From Impatiens glandulifera (Eukaryota; Streptophyta; Magnoliopsida; Ericales; Balsaminaceae): DNA of 64,000 bases. Location: the NCBI RefSeq assembly GCF_907164915.1, contig NC_061866.1, forward strand, positions 23,763,905 to 23,827,904, in the 5' to 3' direction. Positions within the stretch are counted from its first letter, which is position 1. Each line of letters opens with the position of its first letter. A program made the translations under genes and the position numbers. Below the pieces are notes generated by a model, which ran no database searches, was not told where the DNA came from, and was given only the letters and a program-made list of their open reading frames with translations. This document shows, in pieces, positions 23,205-32,660 of this stretch.

Positions 23205-23600
23205 ATTTCTCCCTTTTTTATTATTTTATTTAAAATATTCAAAATCATGTAAGATTGCAAATATAGGCCAGTCTTGTTTTTAATAGTTATTTTGGCCAGA
23301 TTTTTGGAAATTAACTTGGGAGAATTTTTCGAAAAGTTTTGGAAAACTTTGAGAAAAATTTTGAAAAAATTTATATTTTATCTTATCAATTTCTCCCTTT
23401 TTGATTATTTTATTTAAAATATTTAAAATTCTGTAAGATTGCAAATATAGGCCGGTCTTGTTTTTAATAGTTATTTTGGCCAGATTTTTGGAAATTAACT
23501 TGGGAGAATTTTTCGAAATGTTTTGGAAAACTTTGAGAAAAATTTTGAAATTTTTTATATTTTATCTTATCAATTTCTCCCTTTTTGATTATTTTATTTA
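23205..23600 (-). repeat. Three polypurine tracts in a 184-bp tandem repeat, SIRE-A
   Basis: The complement of an AAAAAGGGAGAAATTG-type tract occurs at 23205, 23389 and 23573, each followed by the same attattttatttaaaatat phrase and about 150 bp of shared sequence. The first abuts the LTR and is the working tract. Tandem PPT copies are a hallmark described for Sireviruses. Confidence 0.8.
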
Positions 23601-23782
23601 AAATATTCAAAATTAAATCGGAATGCAAATATGGGCTGGTTTCCAAAAATAACTTTATATATATATAAGTAAAGATAACCGTAGAAGGGCAAAATATTAT
23701 ATATGTAGAAACCAAAGTAAACATAAGTAAAGATAGAAGAGAAAGCCCTATTTCATCAATTTAGACGGCAGGAATTCATCCA

Positions 23783-26397
23783 TCAGATCATCTGCTGTTT
23801 GTCCCTTAGCCGGTTTAGCCGGCCTCGAAGAGGAACCTCCAGCTCCTGAGGTGTCCGTGTGAGTAGATAGCGGTTGACCGACCGTTCTGATTGGAACCGC
23901 ATCAAAACCCGCTGTCTTGTGAGTTGCGGCTGGAGATCTTCTTCGAAGTCATCCTCGGTGTGCAAAGCCGGGTTGAGTGGAGGATCAACAACCATCTCGG
24001 TGATTATGTGCAGCATCTCAGTGACTTGAGCCTTCTTTGAAGGCTTTTTCCTTTTTCGTGTCGCCGGAATCGAAGAGGAGGGAGCCGCCTTGGTCTTTTT
24101 GTGAGCTTTTTCGAAATTGTGGTATGTGTCTTGCTGAGCCTTTAATCGGTTAGCCTCTTCGGCTTGTTTGGCCGCCATGGTTTTTGCGAGTTCCGAATTT
24201 TTGGCCGTTAAATGTCGTATGTGTTCGGCGAAGTTCCCTCAAACCATGCCTCCCCCTTCTGTGTCCAGTTCTGCTCATCAAGCGCATCCTGAAGTTTCTT
24301 AGCCGCCTGAGCGTTTGCCTCCTCAATCGCTTTATCGGCAGCCAGCTTGGTCTTTATTAACTCAGTCACCTGCTCGGTGACCGCCTTGAGGTCGGCTTCA
24401 AACTTGGTGTTCCTTTTCTCAAGGGTTGCAATCTTCTCTTCAAGACTTATGACCCTGTCGAGTGTCGAACCGGCTTGGGTACTTGACCGCCCCAGGTCCT
24501 CATCGACCTTTGTCAGCCGTTGCTCGGTCTATTCTTGAGACCGTTCCATCTCTGCTACCCTTTAGCTAACCGAGTCGAAGTCATCCACCAACTTCGAGGT
24601 CGTATCCTCCAAGGCTATGGTTCGCTTAAGATGAGCGCCGTATAGAACATCGGCTTGACCGTAGTTGGTTTCGACCGACGTGATCCGCTCCCCCGCCTTG
24701 CCAAGATCATCCCTTGTTGTCTCGGCCAACTTGATTGCCTGAGCCGCGGCTTTCTTAATTTTCCTCTTCCATGGCTTAACCGCGTCGTTGACAAACTCTT
24801 CAATGAGAGTCTTGACCTTTTCTTCTGTTACAGCCGGTTTTGAATTCCGGACTTGAGCAGATTCAAGATTGTCGGTGAGAGGAGGCTCTGTCCTATCGTC
24901 GGTTATGTTGATTGTCTGATCCGCTAGAGGAGAAGCTCTTTCTGTATCTATTGGGTTCTGACCGTCAATATTCTCATGAGGCGGAGAGTGCGTTGTATTT
25001 TGTTGTTCGGGCACCGCTTCAAGCCGCGCCACTTCGTCGATGAACTCTCCTTTCTTGACCGCAAGTAACTCCAACACCAAGAGTTGTAGTTGAGAATTCG
25101 GTGTTCCCGGAGTATACTTTTCTGTTAGGCGTTGAATATGTTCGGCTAGCTTTTGTAACCGAGCACGCGGTTTCACTATTGCGTGTCGGCTCAAGGCTTC
25201 GTTTGGATCCTGAGCTTTTGTTAGGTTGATGACTTCCTCCTCCATCTCCATCAACCTTTCGAATTTTTGTCCAACGGTTAGGCCCGGTAGCATTTGTTTA
25301 TAGAATATATCATTCCGGTACTGGAACCACCGTAAGAATACGTCGGATACCTCCTGGGCTTGCTGATGGATTTCGTCCATGATTCTGCGCACGATTTTCT
25401 CGGCCATCTCCAGGGTGTTATCGTGAACGTTTTCTTCCTTAGGGCCCTCTGCACCGGTATCGGCGTTTTCCAGACTGGCCGATTGTTCCTCGTCCATCAG
25501 TCCTTTTCCTTTACCGGACTCATTTTCTTCGTTATTCTATGAAGCGTTTCGGTCAGAACTGGAGGCCGAATCGTCCTCATTTTGCGTTTCGGATGGCGGA
25601 TCTGCAAATTTTATCGGTTTCTTGCTTCCGGATTTCTCTTTTACCAGAGTTGCCATTTTAGCGCCTATCTTCTTTCGGCCACCTTTAAGGACCTTCCTGT
25701 TGCTCTTCCGTTCCTTGAATTGACGGGATCGGATGATTTTGCTTGAAGAAAGAAGAACACCAGGACTGGTGTTGATGTTGTAATGAAGCATAATTTTCCC
25801 GAGTGGGATTGCATATCCCCATGACCGGGTGGAAACCGGTATCACCATGTCCTTTAGGTTGTTGAAAATTTCCTTCGCCTAGTTTATTTTGATGTCGTTT
25901 AGTAAACCGGCAAGCATCTCGATTTTTGCCTTGGTGAGATTGTCAAAATTTCCCCCTCTCGCCTGGACCGACTTGGTGAAGATGTCACATAGCGGTATGT
26001 ACTCCGGTCGAAGTGATGATTTCTTTCCGGAGACTTCTACAGGAACCGCGGTTGCCGAAAGAACCTGGCAAGCCGCCTCGAAGGTTTCTCGATCTAGATC
26101 CGCCGAAATGTTGCTTCCTTCTGTTGGTAGGTGTAGGATTTCAGCGACCGACTCTTCGGTTAGGTCGAACTGTTGACCGCTGACGGTTGCAGTTATTTTT
26201 CTCCCGGTGAGAGATGCGATTTTAAAGAATTCCTCAACCGCTTCCTTGTACAGAACAAACGGACCACCTAGGAAGTATTCTAGGCCGGACTCGAAAATCC
26301 GGGATAAAACTTGCTTTGCCGGAGCTGAACCGTTCGTCCGGATTTCCACAAAGTCAACCTGGACTATATGTTTGAATAGTGCAGAGTCGCGACCCAT
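23783..26397 (-). pseudogene. SIRE-A accessory protein, type 3 (N-domain plus coiled coil)
   Basis: ATG 26397 starts MGRDSALFKHIVQVDF. N-domain marks: GLEYFLGGPF, VEEFFKIA, FDLTEESVAEILHLPTEG, RPEYIPLCDIFTKSVQARGG. Next come a basic region, an acidic linker and a helical part (RLMEMEEEVINLTKAQDPNEAL). Then follow a Lys/Ala-rich helix, heptad-rich coiled coil (EEKIATLEKRNTKFEADLKAV) and a basic C-terminal part (TRKRKKPSKKAQ). Stops: TAG near 25877 where B and C have Trp, TAG near 25537, TAG near 24562 and another near 24530. A frameshift near 24190-24250 moves the last 130 codons. Size without breaks is about 870 codons. The function is unknown. Confidence 0.75.
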
Positions 26398-26515
26398 TGT
26401 TGATGATTGATTCGAGAGAGCAAGAGAAAACCGCTTTGAGAGAGTTTGAGAAAGTTGAGAGCTAGAGAGAGAAAGTCAAATCGCGTAAGAATGAAATAAA
26501 ATGACTAAGGACCAC

Positions 26516-26523
26516 ATTTATAG
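26516..26523 (-). promoter_or_regulatory. TATA box of SIRE-A type 3
   Basis: On the minus strand CTATAAAT lies about 120 bp upstream of ATG 26397. It aligns with CCTATAAATAC in SIRE-B and CTATAAAAGG in SIRE-C. Confidence 0.6.
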
Positions 26524-26567
26524 GTGCGGTTTGGAATTCCAACCGTCGCGAACCGTCCCATCACCTT

Positions 26568-26735
26568 TAGGAGGGAATTTTCCCTCCAAGTGTATTGGGC
26601 GGCAAACCATGGGCGGCAAACCATGGGCGGCAAACCAAAAAGCGGCAATTCAAAAGGCGGCAATTCAAAGCGGGAAATCAAAGGCGGGGATATTTGAGCG
26701 GGAGTTTTTGGGCGGGAAATTTCCCTCCAAAGATT
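26568..26735 (-). promoter_or_regulatory. Cluster of five E2F-consensus octamers upstream of SIRE-A type 3
   Basis: Perfect complements of TTTSSCGC occur at 26599-26606, 26613-26620 and 26627-26634 (gcggcaaa, in a 14-bp triple repeat). Two more are at 26670-26677 and 26712-26719 (gcgggaaa). Two more copies, gcggcaat, differ by one base. Palindromic gggaatttTCCC-type blocks (ggagggaa/ttccctcc) frame the cluster at both ends. E2F factors bind this consensus in promoters of S-phase genes; that it acts so here is inference. Confidence 0.55.
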
Positions 26736-27033
26736 TCGAGTGGACTTTTTTTTTTGCTTTAACCTTTGAACAAGCGGTTCTTTTTAAAACCGTTTATTAA
26801 ATGATGAGACTTATTAACCGCGAAGATGCGGTTTATGAATTTGACCGGATATTTCAATGAAGACGAAGTTGTTTATTAATATCAACCGGTTAGTTAGATG
26901 GATATCCTGAATTTTGCAACCTTTGACCCGGTTATGAAACTGAAATAGAATTTTATTGAAGAAAGAGTACAGGATAGAAACTGATTCATGAATCGGTTTA
27001 GAAATAGGAATACATAAGAAATAAAAATACAAC

Positions 27034-27735
27034 TTATGTAATAACGACCCTAGAAAGTTTTTCTTCCACTCCATCCACGTCAAGGATGTTTGAAGGAGAT
27101 GCCGGTGTGCCCGGTCCAAATTCTGGACGGTACTTGAGAATGAGCCGACTGATGTGAGGAGCATAACCGAGACCTTTCTTGGTCAGCACCATGGTTTTCA
27201 GATGTTGGAAAATGACCGATGACCAATTGATAGGCGTATTGCTAACAATATAGGTCATCATGTCAAATATTCTTTTCGAGTAGCGTTGATTAGGAGATTG
27301 ACAGATGATAGATCGGTTAACGATCTCATAGAGGAGTTGGATGTGGTGGGCAAGGCGGGTTTTCAGCCCGTAGTTCTCTACCGGTACATCGGTTCCGGAG
27401 AAGAATTCTGAGTAATCGGTTGCTGCAATTCCCACCCGGGTTGGGAAGTCGGAAAACCCTTCTGTGGGTAGGTTGAACATTTGAGTAAACTCGGCTTCAT
27501 CCATCCAGAAAGTGTGATCTCTCACTGTGGAAACAATGTAGTTTCCTCTTATACAAGCACTTCTGAAGAAGGTCTTGACATCCTCAAGGAGTATGGGACC
27601 AGATTCTTCGAGAAAGGTGCGAAGACCGGTGTCAATGAGAGATTCAAACATGACCTCCTTGGTTTCTAGATCCCAATGTTGCATACAGGAATCGAAATCG
27701 ATGCTCAAGAAGTTTCCTAGAGTTCGGCTCGGCAT
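27034..27735 (-). CDS. SIRE-A accessory protein, type 2, intact 233 residues
   Basis: ATG 27735 to a stop at 27034 with no interruption. It reads MPSRTLGNFLSIDFDSCMQ at the start, then GLRTFLEES, KTFFRSACIRG, FTQMFNLPTEGFSDF, HHIQLLYEIVNRSI, MMTYIVSNTPINWSSVIF and LGYAPHISRLIL. It corresponds to the N-domain of type 3 without the coiled-coil part. I see no membrane segment, signal peptide or known catalytic motif. Its own TATA box lies 85 bp upstream. SIRE-B and SIRE-C have the same gene, both broken. It may be a nucleic-acid or capsid partner encoded by the element, but no family function is known to me. Confidence 0.75.
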   Translation of the reverse strand: MPSRTLGNFLSIDFDSCMQHWDLETKEVMFESLIDTGLRTFLEESGPILLEDVKTFFRSACIRGNYIVSTVRDHTFWMDEAEFTQMFNLPTEGFSDFPTRVGIAATDYSEFFSGTDVPVENYGLKTRLAHHIQLLYEIVNRSIICQSPNQRYSKRIFDMMTYIVSNTPINWSSVIFQHLKTMVLTKKGLGYAPHISRLILKYRPEFGPGTPASPSNILDVDGVEEKLSRVVIT

Positions 27736-27815
27736 GATTCAAACTTTGCTAAGAGAGAGAGAGAGTTCAAGAGATTTCTGTTGTGAGATGTCTTAAGTTG
27801 ATTAAGGAGTGGTTC

Positions 27816-27824
27816 CTTATATAG
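27816..27824 (-). promoter_or_regulatory. TATA box of SIRE-A type 2
   Basis: On the minus strand CTATATAAG lies about 85 bp upstream of ATG 27735. SIRE-C has TCTATATAAAGAG at the same distance. Confidence 0.6.
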
Positions 27825-28182
27825 ATCCGGATTTGGAGGGAAAATATTAGCATTTAATGTTGAAGATCAGTTTTGTCTTATTAATGAAGAGAATATTTAT
27901 GTTTTCAAAACGTATTGGGAAGAGGTTACTTTTGACCGGTTACGGAGCTCGAGGTAAGATTCTAGTTGAAAAGTAACCAAGTTAGTTGGATAGTAATTAC
28001 TCATGTAGTTGGGAGTTACTTCATTAATTGAACGTTACTTTTCATTAATGACGGATGTTATAAGAAAAGTTACTGATTGAAACCGAAGATAACATAAACC
28101 AGGCCGAAATGACCATAAAGGAAGTTGAACAAAGATACAACAGGTGCGTACAGCAAAATGACCGGTTGTAAAGAGGAGTGAC
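27825..28182 (-). other. Intergenic spacer between type 1 and type 2 of SIRE-A
   Basis: Non-coding AT-rich sequence of about 360 bp between the type-1 stop and the type-2 TATA box. It is conserved in part with SIRE-C (ggagggaaa.tgttagcatt and gggaagaggt blocks). It probably holds type-1 3' sequence and type-2 upstream elements. No other feature is seen. Confidence 0.5.
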
Positions 28183-28944
28183 TTAATATCCGCTGGAGTT
28201 GGCGTGACCGTTGGAGTTGATGTGGCGGTTCCTCCTCTTCCAAGCCTTTTCAAACCGCTCATAAAATGAGGCGGTGACTTCCTTGGTGAGTACCTGGGCT
28301 TGGTTCAACCCTTCGCCCAGACATGTTGGAACCCCAAGCTCTAGAAGCAGACAACTTAGTTGAGGAACGAGACCGACTGTTCGAACGCCAATCATCCAGA
28401 TTAGGATGTCGAACAACACCCTTGACCAGTTGACCGGTGTACCCGTGGTTATAGCGGCCATGATGTTGAAAGCAGCGGTACAATAAGTGTTAGTCACATC
28501 TCTTCCTAGGATGCCTCGACCGATCACGTCGTTGAGAAGCTGGTATTCAGCTTTCAGCAGTGACTTGGCACCGTGGTCATCAACTGGTTGATTTGACCGG
28601 GGAAAGGCTAAGGAGATCTCGACTTTTAGTTCAGCCGGTACATTAAGATCGGTCAGCCCTTGCTTCGATAGATCGAAACATCTTGCGATGTCAGTTTCGG
28701 TGAAATCGAATACAATCCCTCCTACTTTTGATTGAATGTGTGTGTCAAAGTGAGGAGTTCCACGAAAAACCCTGGCATTGTAGAAGAATTCCATGACAGA
28801 TTCCGGATAGATGACATGTTTGTCATCTAGAAATTGCTGGAGGCCGGTGTCTTCAAGTGACTTAATCATCTTGAAGACATCGTAGTGTTCAGTACTTAGA
28901 GCAGATTTGAAGTCCACTTGAAGGATGTTTGGAAACTGAGACAT
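28183..28944 (-). CDS. SIRE-A accessory protein, type 1, intact 253 residues
   Basis: ATG 28944 to a stop at 28183, unbroken. Marks: MSQFPNILQVDF, GLQQFLDDKHV, VMEFFYNARVF, FDFTETDIARCFDLSKQGL, AEYQLLNDVIGRGILGRD, VNWSRVLFDILIWMIG, then a basic Asn-rich tail (FEKAWKRRNRHINSNGH). It is a paralogue of types 2 and 3 and keeps only the N-domain. It is the first gene after pol and has its own TATA box. SIRE-B (20870-21619) and SIRE-C (63453 to the window end) have broken copies. No function is recognised. Confidence 0.75.
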   Translation of the reverse strand: MSQFPNILQVDFKSALSTEHYDVFKMIKSLEDTGLQQFLDDKHVIYPESVMEFFYNARVFRGTPHFDTHIQSKVGGIVFDFTETDIARCFDLSKQGLTDLNVPAELKVEISLAFPRSNQPVDDHGAKSLLKAEYQLLNDVIGRGILGRDVTNTYCTAAFNIMAAITTGTPVNWSRVLFDILIWMIGVRTVGLVPQLSCLLLELGVPTCLGEGLNQAQVLTKEVTASFYERFEKAWKRRNRHINSNGHANSSGY

Positions 28945-29003
28945 TTTGTCTTAGTGAGAGAATAAGTTATATCTTATGATTGTTTTGTTTAAGGTTTGCT
29001 TAA

Positions 29004-29012
29004 CTTATATAC
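29004..29012 (-). promoter_or_regulatory. TATA box of SIRE-A type 1
   Basis: On the minus strand GTATATAAG lies about 60-68 bp upstream of ATG 28944. The distance is similar in SIRE-B. Confidence 0.6.
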
Positions 29013-29438
29013 TAGTGGAGAGAGGATCTTATTATCTAGTGTGTCACAAATAATAATGTTTATTAACCATAGGATAAAGTATTTTGCATGAAATAAGCAT
29101 ATCTATAGCCTAGGATGTTGGTCATAGGCCTGGTTCATGAAAGATATTAAATCTTCACGTCTTTTGAGGTGTGTCCATTTACTTTGAAAAGGTAATTTTC
29201 AGGACAGATAATTATTCCACTTTTGTTCGAAGACCAAATAATCTAAGATAAACTATTTCCGAACCGGTCAGTTCTTAGTTGTTCGTCCCGATGCGGTTAT
29301 TTGGTGTATGTACTAAATGACCGGTCAGTTTACTCTAACTGATAGACCATGCGGTTCTTCCATAGATACCTTGGAAAATTTTAATTCCGAAAATTTAGGA
29401 GGAACTACCGGTTTTGTCTGTCCGAACCGATTTCCCTT
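29013..29438 (-). other. Spacer between pol and type 1 of SIRE-A
   Basis: About 430 bp without a coding frame. It aligns with the split spacer of SIRE-B (21700-21952 plus 41193-41402) and likely contains the type-1 upstream control region. Confidence 0.5.
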
Positions 29439-32400
29439 TTAAGCATCCTTAGAAATAATTTGATTAATATCGGTCAAGCCGAGTGTTAGTCTGAATTGAG
29501 AAAACTTAGCTTCCTGCAGGGGCTTTGTAAAGATATCGGCTACTTGTTGATCTGTCGATACGTATTCCAGCCGGATATGCTTCAGCATGACGTGTTCCCG
29601 AATGAAATGATGCCTTATGTCAATGTGCTTGGTTCTAGAGTGTAGAACCGGATTGTAGGTGATTGTTATGGCACTTGTGTTGTCACAGAAGATTGGAGAT
29701 TCTTCGGCTATGATACCGAAATCCTTCAGTTGTTGTTGGATCCAAAGAAGTTGTGAACAGCAGCTTCCGGCCACTAGATATTCAGCTTCTATGGTTGATG
29801 TGGCAACTGATGTCTGTTTTTTGCTGTGCCATGAAACAAGCTGATCACCTAAGAATTGGCATGTTCCGCTGGTGCTTTTTCTATCAACCTTGCAACCTGC
29901 ATAGTCTGCATCTGAATAACTTGTTAGGTTAAAAGACGAACCCTTTGGATACCACAGACCGACGTCAGGGTTTCCCTTTAGATATTTCAAGATTCGCTTT
30001 GCGGCTGTGTAGTGAGATTGTTTTGGGTTGGCCTGAAATCTTCCACACACACCGACTGCAAATAGAATATCCGGTCTACTTGCTGTCAGGTATAGAAGAG
30101 AGCCGTTGATGCCTCGGTAAGTGGTCAGGTCTACTACTTGACCCTCATCATCTTTGTCCAATTTGACCGATGAGCTCATTGGAGTAGCGGCTGAGGAGCA
30201 TGTATCCATCCCAAATTTCTTTAACAGTTCTTTAGTGTACTTGGGTTGGCTAATGAAAGTTCCTTCTTTGAGTTGCTTAACCTGAAGACCTAGGAAGAAA
30301 CTTAATTCTCCCATCATACTCATTTCAAATTTGTTAGTCATCGGGGTTGAGAATTTATCACATAGCTTAGGATCGGTTGAACCGAAGATGATATCATCTA
30401 CATAAATTTGAACAAGTAGGATATATTCCTTTCTCTCAAACTTAAATAATGTTTTATCCACCGAACCGATGGTGAAGTCATGCTTTAATAAGAATGTGGT
30501 TATTGTGTCATACCAGGCTCTAGGAGCTTGCTTTAGACCGTATAAAGCTTTGTTTAACCGGTATACATGGTTGGGTAGTTCGGCATTTTTGAAACCGGGT
30601 GGTTGTTCAACATATACCTCTTCACGTAGGTCACCATTCAAAAATGCACTTTTAACATCCATTTGGGAAACCTTAAAATTTTTGAAGGCAGCAAACGCTA
30701 GAAAAATCCTAATAGCTTCAATCCTAGCTACAGGGCAAATGATTCTTCAAAATCAATGCCTTCTTCCTGTTTGTTCCTCGTGACCAAACCGTCTTCATTG
30801 AGTTTATTTCTAAATACCCATCTTGTTCCTATGACTGGTTGATCTTTCGGTCTAGGACTAAGTACCAGACTTTGTTACTCTCAAACTGGTTTAACTCTTC
30901 TTGCATTCCCAAAATCCAATCCGGATCTGACAATGCTTCATCCACTCTTTTCGGCTCAATCTGGGATATAAAAGCGGAATTAAAGTATTCCTCCAGGATT
31001 TGTCGCCTAGTTCGAACAGGTTCTGAAGGGTCACCTATAATTAGCTGAGGAGGATGCTTAGTGTTCCTTTTGAGGTTCGGTTCAGGGATGTCTACCAAAT
31101 TACCGTTTACTTGATCAAGGCTAGACATATCGGTAGACTGAGTAGGGGTGTCAGACTGACCGATTTCCTCGGTTTGGACCGAAGTGTCAGCTTCCTGTCG
31201 TGGGACAGCTTGATCCGGTTGGGTTTCATCATTACCCATTTGGTCATGGACAAACCGCCTGAAAACCGGAATTTCATCGTCAGTATCAGAATGGATATTG
31301 CTATTTTCCAATCTGTTGTATAGATCAAAGTATGATGCAGTGTTGCTTTCAACCGATTCATCGAAAACAACATGAAGTGATTCCTCCACGGTTAAGGTTC
31401 TATTGTTATACACTCTATATGCTTTACTCACTGCTGAGAAACCTAACATGATCCCAGTATCGGATTTTGCATCGAAAGTAGATAGATAGGTTTTTCCATT
31501 TATGTGAATATAGTATTTGCAACCGAAAATCTTAAGATACCTGAGGTTAGAAAATCTATCAAAATATACCTCATAAGGTGTTTTGTTGTGAAACTTGTTA
31601 ATCAAAGACCGGTTTTGTGTGTAACATGCAGTATTGATAGCCTCAGCCCAAAATTATTGAGCAATACCCGAGTCGGCTATCATGGACCGTGCGGCTTCCT
31701 TGAGAGTTCGGTTTCTTCTCTCGGCCAGGCCATTCTGTTGAGGAGTCCTAGCACTAGACAACTCGTGTCTAATACCGGATTCATCAAGAAATGCGGTTAA
31801 AGCACTGTTTGTAAATTCGGTATGCGTGTTGATTTTTCATTTTGCAAACGTTTAAGCAGTGTGATCAAATTTCATGCGGTTTCACGTTTGGATGACAGAA
31901 ATATTACCCATGTATATCTAGAGTAATCATCAACAACTACCATAGTGTAAAGCATACTTCCTAGGCTGATGACCTGAATCGGTCCAAATAAGTCCATGTG
32001 AAGAAGATCTAAGCATCGATTAGATTGAATGTGTCCTTTACTCTTAAAGGTTAACCTAGTTTGTTTACCCATTTGACATGCTGAACAAACTTTATCCTTA
32101 TTAAATACTATGTCAAGAATTCCTTCGACTAACTTTTTACCGCGAATATAGTTTAAGGTTTTCATGTTTAGATGGTTTAGTCTTTTATGCCACAACCATG
32201 TTTGATCGGTTTTAGCTATCATGTATATATGATATTCTACTTTATTATTCCAATCTACTTTGTAGATGTTTCCTAACCTATTTCCGGTTAGTAGTGTAAT
32301 ACCTTGAGAATTCTTAACTAAGCATGCATGTTTAAGAAATTCTACAGTGTATCCAGCATCACACATTTGACTAATACTTAGCAAGTTAAAACGTAGGTTT

Positions 32401-32660
32401 TCAACTAAGAGTACATTATCAATTGTCAAGTTACCATGGACAATCTTACCCTTGCCCACAGTTCTACCTTTTGAGTTGTCACCAAAAGTGATTAATGCAC
32501 CGATTTCTATTCTGATGTCGGTTAGAAGATTGTTGTTCTCGGTCATGTGCCTGAAGAAACCGCTATCCAAGTACCATTCAGAGTTTCCTAGCCGTTTCTT
32601 TAAATCCTGCAAAATGTACATATTTACAACTATTTGGTACCCACATTTACTTGGGTCCAC
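29439..32660 (-). pseudogene. pol: SIRE-A pol (protease, integrase, RT, RNase H), several indels
   Basis: In sense order: protease with YLDSG (near 32560), GAG-pre-integrase region with LWHKRLNHL and CSACQMGKQ, integrase core start (HMDLFGPI). Then come the integrase C-part (31605-30829), RT with YVDDIIFG and RNase H with DADYAG and DIFTKPL (30662-29439). Breaks compared with SIRE-B: a deletion of about 25 nt near 31820 removes the second catalytic Asp of the integrase. A TAA follows near 31660, one-base losses near 30857 and 30733 shift the frame, and an in-frame 27-nt deletion near 30772 removes a conserved RT segment. The RT/RNase H part alone stays open for 407 codons. Pol lies in the +1 frame relative to gag. 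Confidence 0.88.
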
